A DNA stretch of 64,000 nucleotides from CAVTQY01 sp963736975 (GCA_963736975.1 CAVTQY010000001.1:496001-560000), one strand, 5' to 3'. Shown: positions 39,803 through 49,655, counted from the stretch's first letter. The notes: generated by a model from the letters alone, not told the origin. A program made the numbers and translations.

Positions 39803-41911
39803 ATGCACGAGCATCGTCATAAGCAAGCGTCCTCCGCACCGCCCCCCGCCCCTCCCGGAGCAATTTACACCTGCCCCATGCATCCGGAGGTCCGACAGGA
39901 CCATCCAGGCGCCTGCCCCCTCTGCGGCATGGCGCTGGAGCCGTTGGAACCGGCGATCGCGGCAACTCCAAATCCCGAACTGGCCGACATGCGGCGGCGG
40001 CTCTGGATCGGGCTGGCCTTCGCGATCCCTGTCTTCGCGCTGGCCATGCCCGGACACGCGCTGAACTGGATCGAGCTCGTGCTCGCCACCCCGGTCGTGC
40101 TGTGGGCGGGATCACCCTTCTTCGTTCGCGGCTGGGCCTCGCTGCGGTCCCGCCACCTCAACATGTTCACGCTGATCGCGCTCGGCACCGGGACGGCTTA
40201 TCTCTACAGCGTGGTCGCCACGGTTTTCCCGGCGATCTTCCCAGCCGGGTTCCGCCTCGCGGATGGCGCCGTGCCCACCTACTTCGAACCCGCCGCCGTC
40301 ATCACCGTGCTGGTCCTTCTCGGCCAGGTGCTGGAACTGCGCGCCCGTGAGCAGACCGGCGGCGCGATCCGCGCCCTGCTCGACCTCTCGCCCAAAACAG
40401 CCCGCCGCCTGCGCGGTGACGGCAGCGACGAAACCATCACGCTCGACCAGGTCAACCCGGGCGACCGCCTGCGTGTACGACCCGGCGATAGCGTTCCCGT
40501 CGATGGTACGGTTCTGGACGGCAACAGCGCCATCGACGAATCCATGGTCACCGGCGAATCCCTGCCGGTCGAAAAACACCCCGGCGAGCACATCATCGGC
40601 GGCACCGTGAACGGCACCGGTGCACTGATCATGCGCGCGGAGAAAGTTGGCGCCGATACTATGCTTGCGCGCATCATTGCCCTCGTAGCTGAGGCGCAGC
40701 GCTCGCGCGCCCCGATCCAGCGACTCGCCGACCGGGTCGCCGGCATTTTCGTTCCAGCCGTTATCACCGTGGCCCTGCTGGCTTTTGCTGGCTGGGCCGC
40801 ATGGGGACCGTCGCCGGCCCTCACCTACGCGCTGATCGCCGCCGTCTCGGTGCTGATCATCGCCTGCCCCTGCGCCCTTGGCCTCGCCACGCCGATGTCC
40901 ATCATGGTCGGCGTCGGCAAAGGCGCGCACGCCGGCGTGCTGATCCGCTCCGCGGAAGCCCTGGAGCACCTGGAAAAGATCGACACGCTGGTGATCGACA
41001 AAACCGGCACGCTCACCGAAGGCAAGCCGAAAGTCGTCGCGGTGATCGCGCCGGCACTTCCCGAAGCAGAAATTCTGGCCTACGCCGCCGCGCTGGAACG
41101 CTCGAGCGAACACCCGCTCGCCACCGCCGTCCTGGCCGCAGCCGCCGAACGCCACCTGAAAGTTCCGGAAGCAACCAACTTCGCCTCGCTCACCGGCCAG
41201 GGAATTACCGGCGATGTTGCCGGACACCAGGTTGCGCTCGGCAATCAGCGGCTGCTGGCCACCCTCTCCATCGTCCCCGGCGATTTCCCTGAACACGCAG
41301 AGGTGCAACGGCGCGACGGCGCCACCGTGTTGTTCCTCGCCATCGACGGCGGGGCCGCCGGGCTGATCGCCGTCGCCGATCCGATCAAGGCAACCACCGC
41401 CGCCGCCCTTACCGCACTGACGGCCCAGAACATCCGCATCGTCATGCTCACCGGCGACAACCGCACCACCGCCGAAGCGGTCGCCCGACGTCTCGGCGTT
41501 ACCGAAATCGAGGCCGACGCACTGCCCGAAGACAAACAACGAATCGTCCAGACCCTTCGCGCCGATAGACGCGTCGTCGCAATGGCGGGCGACGGCGTGA
41601 ACGACGCACCCGCCCTCGCAGCCGCCGATATCGGCATCGCCATGGGCACCGGAACCGATGTGGCGATCCAAAGCGCCGGCATCACACTCGTCAAAGGCGA
41701 CCTCGCCGGCATCGCCCGCGCGGTCGCGCTCAGCCGCGCGGTGATGCGCAACATCCGCCAGAACCTGTTCTTCGCATTTCTCTACAACAGCCTTGGCATT
41801 CCCATCGCCGCCGCCGGCCTGCTCAGTCCCGCGATCGCCGCACTCGCCATGTCGCTCAGCTCGGTCTCGGTCATCGCCAACGCCTTGCGCCTCCGGCGGG
41901 TGGCGCTGTGA
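39803..41911 (+). CDS. copA: Copper-exporting P1B-type ATPase
   Basis: This is an inner-membrane Cu(I) pump of 702 residues. In place of a typical CxxC ferredoxin-like domain, the N-terminus has a His-rich start (MHEHRHK) and a heavy-metal-binding zinc-ribbon-like segment TCPMHPEV...ACPLCGMAL (about 23-44). Then come the membrane segments, the TGES motif in MVTGESLPVEK, the metal-site motif IACPCALGLATP, the phosphorylation loop VIDKTGTLTEGKPK, the nucleotide-site HP in SSEHPLATAV, and AGDGVNDAPAL. All catalytic residues are present. The ATG at 39803 was chosen because it follows the operator and begins the His-rich tail. It is divergent from csoR. Confidence 0.93.
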   Translation: MHEHRHKQASSAPPPAPPGAIYTCPMHPEVRQDHPGACPLCGMALEPLEPAIAATPNPELADMRRRLWIGLAFAIPVFALAMPGHALNWIELVLATPVVLWAGSPFFVRGWASLRSRHLNMFTLIALGTGTAYLYSVVATVFPAIFPAGFRLADGAVPTYFEPAAVITVLVLLGQVLELRAREQTGGAIRALLDLSPKTARRLRGDGSDETITLDQVNPGDRLRVRPGDSVPVDGTVLDGNSAIDESMVTGESLPVEKHPGEHIIGGTVNGTGALIMRAEKVGADTMLARIIALVAEAQRSRAPIQRLADRVAGIFVPAVITVALLAFAGWAAWGPSPALTYALIAAVSVLIIACPCALGLATPMSIMVGVGKGAHAGVLIRSAEALEHLEKIDTLVIDKTGTLTEGKPKVVAVIAPALPEAEILAYAAALERSSEHPLATAVLAAAAERHLKVPEATNFASLTGQGITGDVAGHQVALGNQRLLATLSIVPGDFPEHAEVQRRDGATVLFLAIDGGAAGLIAVADPIKATTAAALTALTAQNIRIVMLTGDNRTTAEAVARRLGVTEIEADALPEDKQRIVQTLRADRRVVAMAGDGVNDAPALAAADIGIAMGTGTDVAIQSAGITLVKGDLAGIARAVALSRAVMRNIRQNLFFAFLYNSLGIPIAAAGLLSPAIAALAMSLSSVSVIANALRLRRVAL

Positions 41912-41936
41912 AGGCCAGGTGGTAGCGCCCCTCGGC

Positions 41937-42968
41937 CTATACCTCACGCCGCACCAGCGCAGCGCCCTCGGCAAGCGCTCTTAGCTTGCCGAGCGCCACA
42001 TCGCGCGGCAGGTATTTCATGCCGCAATCGGGTGCCGGGATGAGGCGGTCCGGAGCGACGTAGCGCAGTCCGGCGCGGACGCGTGCGGCGACCGTTTCGA
42101 CTGACTCTATTGTTGGATCACCGAGGTCGAGCACACCCAGCAGGATGGTCTTGCCGGCCAAGTCGCTCAGCACGCCCAGGTCCAGCTTCGGCTGCGCGGC
42201 TTCGATGGAGATCTGCTTGGCGATACAGTCCGCGAGTTGCGGCAGGAAGCTGTAACCGCTCGGCTTGTTTGTCACCAGCGCGGCATAGCCGAAGCACAGA
42301 TGCACGATGGTCGGTCCCTCGATACCCTCCACCGCCCGGTTGATCGCGGCGATTCCCCAATGTGTGGCTTTCTCAGGCGCCGTGCGTACCCACGGCTCGT
42401 CGAGCTGCACCACATCGACACCTGCGGCCTTAAGGTCGCGCAGCTCCGCGTTTACTGCGACCGCAAAATCCATCGCCATCTCGGCTTCGTCCGCGTAGAA
42501 TGCATTCTCCGCCTGCTGCGAGAGCGTGAATGGACCGGGCAGCGTGATCTTCGTGGCGCGATCGGTGTTGCGGACCAGAAACGCCGCATCGCGCAGCTCC
42601 ACCGGATGTCGCCGGCGAATGCGGCCCACAACGCGCGGCAGGGATGCGACGTGATCTTCACGCCGCACCACCGCGGGATGCTCGGCATCGATCCCCTCCA
42701 GCGCCAGCGCGAAGCGGTTGGAGTAGCTCTCGCGCCTGATCTCCCCGTCGGTCACGATGTCGATCCCCGCCCGCTCCATGTCGCGGATCGCCAGCATGGT
42801 CGCGTCATCCTGGGCAGCTTGCAGCAACGGCTCGGGAATACGCCAGATATCGCGCGCATGGGTGCGCGGGACGCCTTGCCGGCGCAGCGCCGCGCGGTCC
42901 ACCAGCCATTCGGGCTGCGGCATGCTGCCCACCACGGTTGTAGGCAGAATATTCGTTGGATATGTCAT
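41937..42968 (-). CDS. Cobalamin-independent methionine synthase-like (MetE C-terminal domain) protein
   Basis: This 343-residue single-domain protein of the MetE C-terminal/UROD-like barrel family lacks the N-terminal half of true MetE. Zinc-ligand-type residues are visible in TIVHLCFGYAAL (His and Cys) and in PAPDCGMKYLPRDVALGKL (Cys). The start is LPTTVVGSMPQPEWLVDR, the usual beginning of this shorter group. Some members transfer methyl groups from other donors, such as methylcobalamin, to homocysteine; the actual donor here is unknown. It lies 4 bases downstream of the split gene at 42973-44791, in the same direction. Confidence 0.8.
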   Translation of the reverse strand: MTYPTNILPTTVVGSMPQPEWLVDRAALRRQGVPRTHARDIWRIPEPLLQAAQDDATMLAIRDMERAGIDIVTDGEIRRESYSNRFALALEGIDAEHPAVVRREDHVASLPRVVGRIRRRHPVELRDAAFLVRNTDRATKITLPGPFTLSQQAENAFYADEAEMAMDFAVAVNAELRDLKAAGVDVVQLDEPWVRTAPEKATHWGIAAINRAVEGIEGPTIVHLCFGYAALVTNKPSGYSFLPQLADCIAKQISIEAAQPKLDLGVLSDLAGKTILLGVLDLGDPTIESVETVAARVRAGLRYVAPDRLIPAPDCGMKYLPRDVALGKLRALAEGAALVRREV

Positions 42969-42972
42969 GTAG

Positions 42973-44791
42973 TCACAGAACCTGCATTGTTGCGGGAAAC
43001 ACTATTGCATAATCACGGACGGTGCTCAGGCGCGCTGCCGCATTGAACAGCGCCGCGCGCAGCGGTGCCAACCAGGCCGGCGAACCGGCCCCATCCTCCG
43101 TATGCCGTTGCCGGACAAGCCCGACAGCCCTGATCAGGTCGTGGAGCCGCTCGCCTTCACGTTCATCCAGCGCATATGTCTCATCGATGCTTCGCGCGGC
43201 CGCCTGCGCGAGGCGTCCGGCCGTCGGCCCGCCGCTTCGGCGCAGCGCCTGACGCAACCCCTCCACCAGGATCCGTGCGCGCGTCAGCCGATCCTGTATT
43301 TGCATGGAAACATCGAGCAGGCGCTCGGTGTCATATTCATGAATGCAGGCCCAGGCGAACGATGCAGCCGGATCCCGTTCTGCTTCCAGGTTCGCAGCCA
43401 TCCGGGTCAGCCGCTCCGCCGCCTCACCCTGTCCGGCTGTCAACATCGCCCGCAGCAACCAGGTCAACGCATCGGCCGACTGCAACGAGCCCCCCGCGCG
43501 AGGCGCATTCCAACAGCGGAGCATCGCCGCTTCGGCCGCCTCCAACTCTGGGCTGATCGACTCGCCTTCGATCAGGCTCCGGGTACGCGCGATCGCAGCG
43601 TATGCAACCACCGCCTGCTCCGACCGATACCGCTCCGCCGCCCGGCGACCTGTGTCGAGAGCCTGTTGGTACTCCGCCATGCAGCCAAGGCGGCCCCATA
43701 GCAGGGCAATCTCCGCTGGCACCTCGGCAATTCCGGCGAAGTCCGGGTCGCGTCGGCGCGCTGGATCAGCAAATCGCGTCGTGATCTCGGCCGCCTTCTC
43801 CCTCGCCCAGCTCCTGTCGACAGCGTCCGCCGAAAGCGCGATTGCAGCCGCTGCGCGGGCGCCCTCCGCCTCGCCCTGAACCTGATCGGCAAACCGCATC
43901 GCCGTCGCGAGATCGCCGCGGAGTGCCGCATCCCTCCGCCAGCTCCCGGGCGTGCCAATCGACAAGCAATGGCGAGCCGGGCACCGCCTGCAAGGCGAGT
44001 AGAGCATCGTCGGTTCTGCCGTGCGCGGCCTGCCGCCGCGCGATTCCGAACAGCAGATTGTTTCGATCGTCGCCAAACAACTCCGCCGCGAGCGCAATCG
44101 CGCCTATCACGTCACCGGCGCGCTCGCTGTTGCTCGCGGCCACGATCGTCCCCGCGTTCCCGGCCATACCGCCGAAGGAGTCCGACTTCGCTCGGACCAA
44201 CGCCTCATCCATACGCTCGCTCATGGCGGCCACGATCGCTCGTCTGGCTTCCCCGATCTGACCTTCGATGGACGCCCTCGCATCAGCTTCGGCACGCGCA
44301 GCTTGCGTCTGCAGTTCTGCGAGCGCCGCCTCGGCGACGGTCAGCACGCAATCGGCGGTCGGAGACTGCGCGCACGCCTTGGCCTTTGTGCGCAGTTCGG
44401 CAACCGCGGTGCGCTCCCTGACCTGCGTCGCCTCAACCTGCCGCGCCGCCTCCGACGCATGCCGCAACTCCTGCCGCAATGCTTCTAGCGCCGGGATATC
44501 GATCCGCAGCACCCGATGATGGGCCAGCAGCTCGCGAGCCTCCGGCGTTTCGGGGTAATGTCGGATGATACGTCGGCACAGGTCCAAAGCCCGGTCGCAG
44601 GCAGCCAATCGGTCCTGCAGCGGTCTGGCCGTGTCAGCGGCCCGCTCGGCGGTGGCCTGTGCGTCGCGCGCCCACCGCGCCGCCCGCTCGGGCCCCTTGC
44701 GGCCCCCGAAGGCCTCGCGCACCCACGCGACCCCCTCACCCCCAAGCTTGAGCGCACCTCCGATCAAAGCAAAGAGCGGCTCGAGGGCCAT
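42973..44791 (-). pseudogene. Unrecognised helical/coiled-coil protein gene, split by one frameshift
   Basis: I do not recognise a family. From the ATG at 44791 about 285 residues are open. They start ALEPLFALIGGALKLGGEGV and are followed by a long alpha-helical, Ala/Glu/Arg-rich region with coiled-coil character (e.g. VAEAALAELQTQAARAEADA), then ALLALQAVPGSPLLVDWHAR. Near 43934 one base seems missing after ELAE. The other frame continues RDAALRGDLATAMRFADQVQ and runs about 320 residues to 42973. The joined protein, about 605 residues, resembles a chain of TPR/Sel1-like helical pairs with several Cys. It could be a scaffold or regulator. Either half could be expressed separately if the lesion is real. 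Confidence 0.6.
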
Positions 44792-44806
44792 GTTTGCGCC
44801 GCCGGA

Positions 44807-45535
44807 TCACTTCAGATGCCGGTCCCACAGCGCAAAAATCTTCTCCCAGGTCGCTTCGGCCGCGCGCGTGTCGTACACGGCTCGCTCCGGGAAGCAGAAC
44901 CCGTGATGCGTGCCGGGATAGACTTCCAGCGTGTGCTTCGTCCCGGCCTTCTCCAGCGCCGATTTCAGCGCCGGGATCACACTGGCCGGCACTGACTGGT
45001 CATGCTCGGCGAAGGCATAATACAGCTCGCCCTTGATCTCGCCCAGCAACAGATGCGGCGAGTCCTCGGCTTCGGTGACGATCCCGACGCCATACAGCGA
45101 TGCCGCGGCGACCATGCGCGGGAACCGCGCCGCCGCGGTGGTGATATAGCGCCCGCTCATGCAATGGCCGACGCAGCCGAGCGGCCCGGGCTCCACTGCC
45201 TCCTGCGCATCGAGGAAGCTGATCATCGCTGCGGTGTCGTCCATCACCATCGCGTTGGTCAGGCTGTTCATCGCCGGACGGATCACGGCAGACATGGCAT
45301 CGTCGCGACGCGGAATATCGAAGCGCAGTGTGCCGAGCCGGTAGTACATGTCGGGCAGCAGGCACACATAGCCGTGCTTGGCGATGCGCCGGCACATGTT
45401 GCGCAGCTCCTCGCGGATGCCCGGCGCGTCCATGTAGAAGATAATGCCCGGATGGCGCCCAGGCCCGTCCGGCGCGACCAGAAAGCTCGGCATCCGGCCG
45501 TGCTTGGTGGTGACGATCACATCCTGCTCGATCAT
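44807..45535 (-). CDS. Dienelactone hydrolase family protein
   Basis: This 242-residue alpha/beta hydrolase uses a cysteine nucleophile (GCVGHCMSGRYI). The acid is in FAEHDQSVPASV and the catalytic histidine in YPGTHHGFCFPE, the Cys-Asp-His triad of dienelactone hydrolases. The N-terminus HPGIIFYMDAPGIREELRNM matches the carboxymethylenebutenolidase-like group. Such enzymes act in chlorocatechol breakdown or on other lactones and esters. It is divergent from the DapA-like gene with a 73-base gap and lies 15 bases downstream, by transcription, of nothing on its own strand. Confidence 0.88.
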   Translation of the reverse strand: MIEQDVIVTTKHGRMPSFLVAPDGPGRHPGIIFYMDAPGIREELRNMCRRIAKHGYVCLLPDMYYRLGTLRFDIPRRDDAMSAVIRPAMNSLTNAMVMDDTAAMISFLDAQEAVEPGPLGCVGHCMSGRYITTAAARFPRMVAAASLYGVGIVTEAEDSPHLLLGEIKGELYYAFAEHDQSVPASVIPALKSALEKAGTKHTLEVYPGTHHGFCFPERAVYDTRAAEATWEKIFALWDRHLK

Positions 45536-45608
45536 GCCGGTTCCTCCACCTTGGCGTTAACGGATGCTACCCTCCGGGCCGCACCGTCGTCGATACAGGA
45601 GGAACAGC

Positions 45609-46538
45609 ATGAGCAGCGCCGCCAAGCCCCGCTACCGGGGCGTGTTTCCCGTCGTGCCGACCATTTTCGACGAGCATGGCGGGCTCGATCTCGATGGCCA
45701 GCGCCGCGCTGTCGATTTCATGATCGACGCCGGATCGAACGGGCTGGCGATCCTCGCCAACTACTCCGAGCAATTCGTGCTTGCCGACGATGAACGCGAG
45801 ACCCTGACCCGCTCCATCCTGGAGCATGTCGCCGGCCGCGTGCCGGTGATCGTGACGACCACGCATTTCAGCCCGCGCATCTGCGCCGAGCGCAGCCGCC
45901 GTGCGCAGCAGCAAGGCGCGGCGATGATCATGGTCATGCCGCCTTATCACGGTGCCACGCTCCGGGTGAGCGAAGAAGGCGTCTTCGCCTTCATGCGGGC
46001 GATTTCGGACGCAATAAGCATCCCGCTGATGATCCAGGATGCGCCGGTCGCCGGTACGCCGCTCTCGGCGCCGTTCCTGGCGCGCGTGGCGCAACAGATT
46101 GCGAATGTCGCCTATTTCAAGATCGAGACCGCCGGGGCCGCCTCCAAGCTGCGCGAGCTCATTCGCCTCGGCGGCGAGGCGGTGGAAGGGCCGTGGGACG
46201 GCGAGGAAGGCATCACCCTGATGGCGGACCTGGATGCCGGCGCGACCGGCAGCATGACCGGCGGCGGTTATCCGGACGCGTTCCGCCGCATCCTGGACGA
46301 CTACGCCGCCGGCCGCCGCGATCAGGCTGTTGCCGGTTATGAGCGCTGGCTGCCGCTGATCAATTACGAGAATCGCCAATGCGGCCTGCTCGCCTGCAAG
46401 GCGCTGATGCGCGAGGGCGGGGTGATACGCTGCGAGGCGCCGCGCGCGCCGTTACAACCCCTTGCTCCGCCCGTGCGCGCCGGCCTGATCGAAATCGCCC
46501 GCCGGCTCGATCCGATAGTGCTGCGCTGGGGCAAGTAA
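45609..46538 (+). CDS. Dihydrodipicolinate synthase family (DapA-like) aldolase/lyase
   Basis: This 309-residue class I aldolase-fold enzyme has the Schiff-base lysine probably in VAYFKIETAG, at the family position. The N-terminal segment is RGVFPVVPTIFDEHGGLDLD. True DapA features are altered: the YxVP loop with the proton-relay Tyr is IQDAPVAGT here, and the usual GTTGE loop reads LANYSEQF. It is therefore unlikely to be the lysine-pathway enzyme and probably acts on another alpha-keto acid. AGGAGG precedes the ATG at 45609. The thiolase gene follows 65 bases later in the same direction. Confidence 0.85.
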   Translation: MSSAAKPRYRGVFPVVPTIFDEHGGLDLDGQRRAVDFMIDAGSNGLAILANYSEQFVLADDERETLTRSILEHVAGRVPVIVTTTHFSPRICAERSRRAQQQGAAMIMVMPPYHGATLRVSEEGVFAFMRAISDAISIPLMIQDAPVAGTPLSAPFLARVAQQIANVAYFKIETAGAASKLRELIRLGGEAVEGPWDGEEGITLMADLDAGATGSMTGGGYPDAFRRILDDYAAGRRDQAVAGYERWLPLINYENRQCGLLACKALMREGGVIRCEAPRAPLQPLAPPVRAGLIEIARRLDPIVLRWGK

Positions 46539-46603
46539 ACGGAGTTGCGCCCCGCAGGGGACCATGCAGGATGGTCGTGGATAATGAAGGGGGGAACCAG
46601 GCC

Positions 46604-47785
46604 ATGCAGCGCGACGTCTTTGTCGTCTCCGGCGTGCGCACCGCGATCGGGGATTTCGGCGGCGCGCTCAAGGACGTGCCGCCGACCGAGCTCGGCGCCC
46701 AGGTCGTGCGCGAAGCACTCGCCCGCGCCCAGGTTGACGGCGAAGAAGTCGGCCATGTCGTGTTCGGCAACGTGATTCACACCGAAGCAAAGGACATGTA
46801 CCTTGCCCGCGTTGCGGCGCTGAATGCCGGCGTTTCACAGAACACGCCGGCACTGACACTCAACCGGCTGTGCGGCTCCGGCCTGCAGGCCATCGTCTCA
46901 GCCGCGCAGAGCATCCTGTTGGGCGATACCGATATCGCGGTGGGCGCCGGTGCGGAAAGCATGAGTCGCGCCGCGTACATCGCTCCAGGAATGCGCTGGG
47001 GCGCACGCATGGGCGATGCCGCGATGGTCGATATGATGCTCGCCGCGCTGCACGATCCGTTCCACAACATCCATATGGGCGAAACCGCCGAAAACCTCGC
47101 CGAATCGCATCAGATCACACGCATCCAGCAGGACGCGCTGGCGGTTGAATCGCATCGCCGCGCCGCCCGCGCCGTCAAGGAGGGACGCTTTGCGACGCAG
47201 ATCCATCCGATAAAGCTCAAGAGCCGCAAGGGCGAAACGGTGTTCGACACCGACGAGCATATACGGCCCGATGCCTCCGTCGAGGATCTGGCGAAGCTGC
47301 GTCCGGTGTTCCGCAAGGACGGAACCGTTACAGCGGGCAATGCCTCCGGCATCAACGACGCGGCCGCCGCGGTGGTGCTGATGGAAGGGCGCACCGCGGA
47401 GAAACGCGGCGCGAAACCGCTCGGGCGGCTGGTGGCCTATGCCCATGCCGGGGTCGACCCCAAAATCATGGGAATCGGTCCGGTACCGGCCACACGGTCC
47501 GTGCTGCTGCGCGCGGGCCTGCGGCTATCCGATATCGACGTGATCGAAGCGAACGAGGCGTTCGCGGCACAGGCCTGCGCGGTCGCCAAAGACCTGGGCT
47601 TGGATCCGGAGAAGACCAACCCGAACGGATCGGGCATTTCGCTCGGCCATCCGGTCGGCGCGACCGGTACCATCCTGGCTATCAAGGCGCTGCATGAACT
47701 CGCGCGCAGCGGCGGGCGTTACGCGTTGGTGACAATGTGCATCGGCGGCGGACAAGGCATCGCCGCCATCTTCGAGCGAGCCTGA
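46604..47785 (+). CDS. Acetyl-CoA acetyltransferase / beta-ketothiolase
   Basis: This is a thiolase II-type enzyme of 393 residues. The acyl-accepting cysteine is Cys90 in LNRLCGSGLQAI. The C-terminal catalytic residues lie in SGISLGHPVGATGTI (His) and VTMCIGGGQGIAAIF (Cys). It condenses or cleaves acyl-CoA and acetyl-CoA, as in PHB synthesis or beta-oxidation. I place the start at 46604, with AGGGGGG nine bases upstream; an ATG at 46571 is also in frame. It is downstream of the DapA-like gene and convergent with the TPP enzyme gene. Confidence 0.95.
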   Translation: MQRDVFVVSGVRTAIGDFGGALKDVPPTELGAQVVREALARAQVDGEEVGHVVFGNVIHTEAKDMYLARVAALNAGVSQNTPALTLNRLCGSGLQAIVSAAQSILLGDTDIAVGAGAESMSRAAYIAPGMRWGARMGDAAMVDMMLAALHDPFHNIHMGETAENLAESHQITRIQQDALAVESHRRAARAVKEGRFATQIHPIKLKSRKGETVFDTDEHIRPDASVEDLAKLRPVFRKDGTVTAGNASGINDAAAAVVLMEGRTAEKRGAKPLGRLVAYAHAGVDPKIMGIGPVPATRSVLLRAGLRLSDIDVIEANEAFAAQACAVAKDLGLDPEKTNPNGSGISLGHPVGATGTILAIKALHELARSGGRYALVTMCIGGGQGIAAIFERA

Positions 47786-47798
47786 CAGCGCGGCCAAC

Positions 47799-49529
47799 TC
47801 AACCCGGCCGCACCCGCACATCGACGACGGCAACGGCACCGGCCTCAACCGCCGCGATCGCCTCGCGGAACGCGCTCTGCATTCCGCCCGCATCGTGCAC
47901 CGGACCGAACCCTTGCGCGCCCTGCGCCCGGGCCAGCAGCGCGATATCGATATCCGGGTCGCTGATGCGCTGGCCGATCCACTTGTTCTCGACCGGGCGG
48001 TTGCGCATCCGCGCCATGCGCTCCTGGTGCATTTCGTCGTTGTAGTAGCTCTGGTTGTTGGCAACAACAATTAGCAGCGGAATCCGGTAATGCACGGCCG
48101 TCCACAGCGCTGTGACCCCCATCAGGAAATCGCCATCACCGCAGACCGCGATCGGCAGCCGGCCGGTCCCGCGCAACGCGAGCGCCGCACCGACCGCGAT
48201 GCCCGGGCCGCTGCCGAGACCGGCGCCGCCGTCCGAACCGAGATAGTCGAGCGGATGATGGAACGGCCATGCTGCGCCGTCCCACGCCGACGGAACATGC
48301 AGCAACGACACCGCCCGTTCCCCGATCGCACGGCGAAGCGCACGGGCCAGATCGGGGACCGAGATCGCTCCGCCCGGCTCCGTTTCGCTCGCAACAGAAA
48401 CCGGCGCCGCCGGCGAGACGCTGGCCCCGCCGGCACGCAACCTCCCCAGCATCGCTGCCGCAACACTGTCGGGATCAGCCGCCAGCAACAGATCGACCGG
48501 CGGCAGAGCCTGATGATCCATGCTCCAGCCATTGTGGAGCTGATGATCGATCGACACCTGGATGATTCTGGCCGCCGGCGCATTGGCCCCGCAGGCGCTC
48601 CGCAGCGTTCCGGCCAGGTTAACCCAGTCGAGGCTCAGGATCACGTCGGCATCGGCGATGGCGCGCAGGACGTCCGGCCCGGCGAAGACCGCCGGCCGGC
48701 CGATATGCAAGGCGTGGTCGGTCGGGAACGTGGCGGCGGTTTTCAGGTCGGTTGCGACCCGCGCGGAGAGCGCCTCAGCAAGCGCGATGCGTGTCGCCCA
48801 GGCAGCCTCGCCGCGCGAGACGCGGCCCATGAGGATGACCGGCCGCGCGGCCTCGGTCAGCCAGGCAACCGTCTGCGCGATCTGTTCCGCCGGCACGGCG
48901 GCGGCGGTTGTCGGCATGAAGCGCGCCGCGTCGAGCGGCGGCAGCACCTCGGTCAACTCCGCCTCCTGCATGCCGGCGTCGAGCGTCACATAAACAGGCC
49001 CCCGCGGCGGCGTTCGCGCGAGCCACGCGGCGCGCAGCAGCAATTCCCTCGCCGCGGAGGCAGAAGCCGGCTGATCGTCCCACTTGGTATAACCCCGCAC
49101 GACCGCGCCCTGGTCGCGCGCCGTATGGATCCAGTCGATCCAAGGTCGCCGCCGCGGCGCGTCCACCGGACCGGTGGCGCCGAGGATTAGCACCGGGACG
49201 CGGTCGCACCAGGCATTGAAGATCGCCATGGTGGCGTGAAACAGGCCCACATTGGAATGCAGTGCCACCGCCATGGGTGCCTCTGTGACCTTCGCCCAGC
49301 CATGGGCGATGGCCACTGCGTGCTCCTCGTGCAAACAGAGCAGCATCTGCGGCCGCTCATTGCCGAGGCGGTTGACCAGGCTGTCGTGCAAGCCGCGATA
49401 GCTGGCCCCGGGCGTCAACGCGATATACGGGATGTCCAGTGCGCGCAGCATGTCGGCAACCGCATCGCTGCCGAACATCGTATTGCCCGCCGCGCTGCTG
49501 ACAGGCCGTTCAATCGCTGGTCCCGACAT
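47799..49529 (-). CDS. Thiamine pyrophosphate-dependent enzyme (acetolactate synthase/benzoylformate decarboxylase-like)
   Basis: This 576-residue protein has the three-domain ThDP fold. The N-terminal PYR domain contains the activating Glu in LCLHEEHAVAIAHGWAKV. The middle domain contains VILSLDWVNLAGTL. The C-terminal PP domain has the TPP motif VCGDGDFLMGVTALWTAVHY then LIVVANNQSYYND. The ATG at 49529 is preceded by GGAGACAG and starts just before the conserved region. The reaction is not determined; its residues resemble members annotated as acetolactate synthase large-subunit-like. A C-terminal loop QERMARMRNRPVENKWIGQR is typical of the group. Confidence 0.88.
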   Translation of the reverse strand: MSGPAIERPVSSAAGNTMFGSDAVADMLRALDIPYIALTPGASYRGLHDSLVNRLGNERPQMLLCLHEEHAVAIAHGWAKVTEAPMAVALHSNVGLFHATMAIFNAWCDRVPVLILGATGPVDAPRRRPWIDWIHTARDQGAVVRGYTKWDDQPASASAARELLLRAAWLARTPPRGPVYVTLDAGMQEAELTEVLPPLDAARFMPTTAAAVPAEQIAQTVAWLTEAARPVILMGRVSRGEAAWATRIALAEALSARVATDLKTAATFPTDHALHIGRPAVFAGPDVLRAIADADVILSLDWVNLAGTLRSACGANAPAARIIQVSIDHQLHNGWSMDHQALPPVDLLLAADPDSVAAAMLGRLRAGGASVSPAAPVSVASETEPGGAISVPDLARALRRAIGERAVSLLHVPSAWDGAAWPFHHPLDYLGSDGGAGLGSGPGIAVGAALALRGTGRLPIAVCGDGDFLMGVTALWTAVHYRIPLLIVVANNQSYYNDEMHQERMARMRNRPVENKWIGQRISDPDIDIALLARAQGAQGFGPVHDAGGMQSAFREAIAAVEAGAVAVVDVRVRPG

Positions 49530-49577
49530 GCGCTGTCTCCTGTTTACATCTGGCCCTGCGTCCTGTACCGTCCTGGT

Positions 49578-49655
49578 ATGGTACGCATGGTCAATGTTCG
49601 CACGTGGCAGGTTCGCAAGCCCCCTGGCGGGGTGCTTGGCCTCGTTGCGTGCTGA
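49578..49655 (+). CDS. Putative leader peptide upstream of asd
   Basis: This is a 25-codon open frame, MVRMVNVRTWQVRKPPGGVL then GLVAC, ending 99 bases before asd. Its second half overlaps the first hairpin (AAGCCCCC 49617-49624 with GGGGTGCTT 49629-49637) of an attenuator-like set of structures. There is no strong Shine-Dalgarno sequence, and the codons are not clearly enriched for one aspartate-family amino acid, so this call rests mainly on position. Confidence 0.35.
   Translation: MVRMVNVRTWQVRKPPGGVLGLVAC

Noticed and set aside
40112..41974. 620-codon open frame on the minus strand
   Set aside because: It is antisense to the copper ATPase with all P-type motifs on the plus strand.
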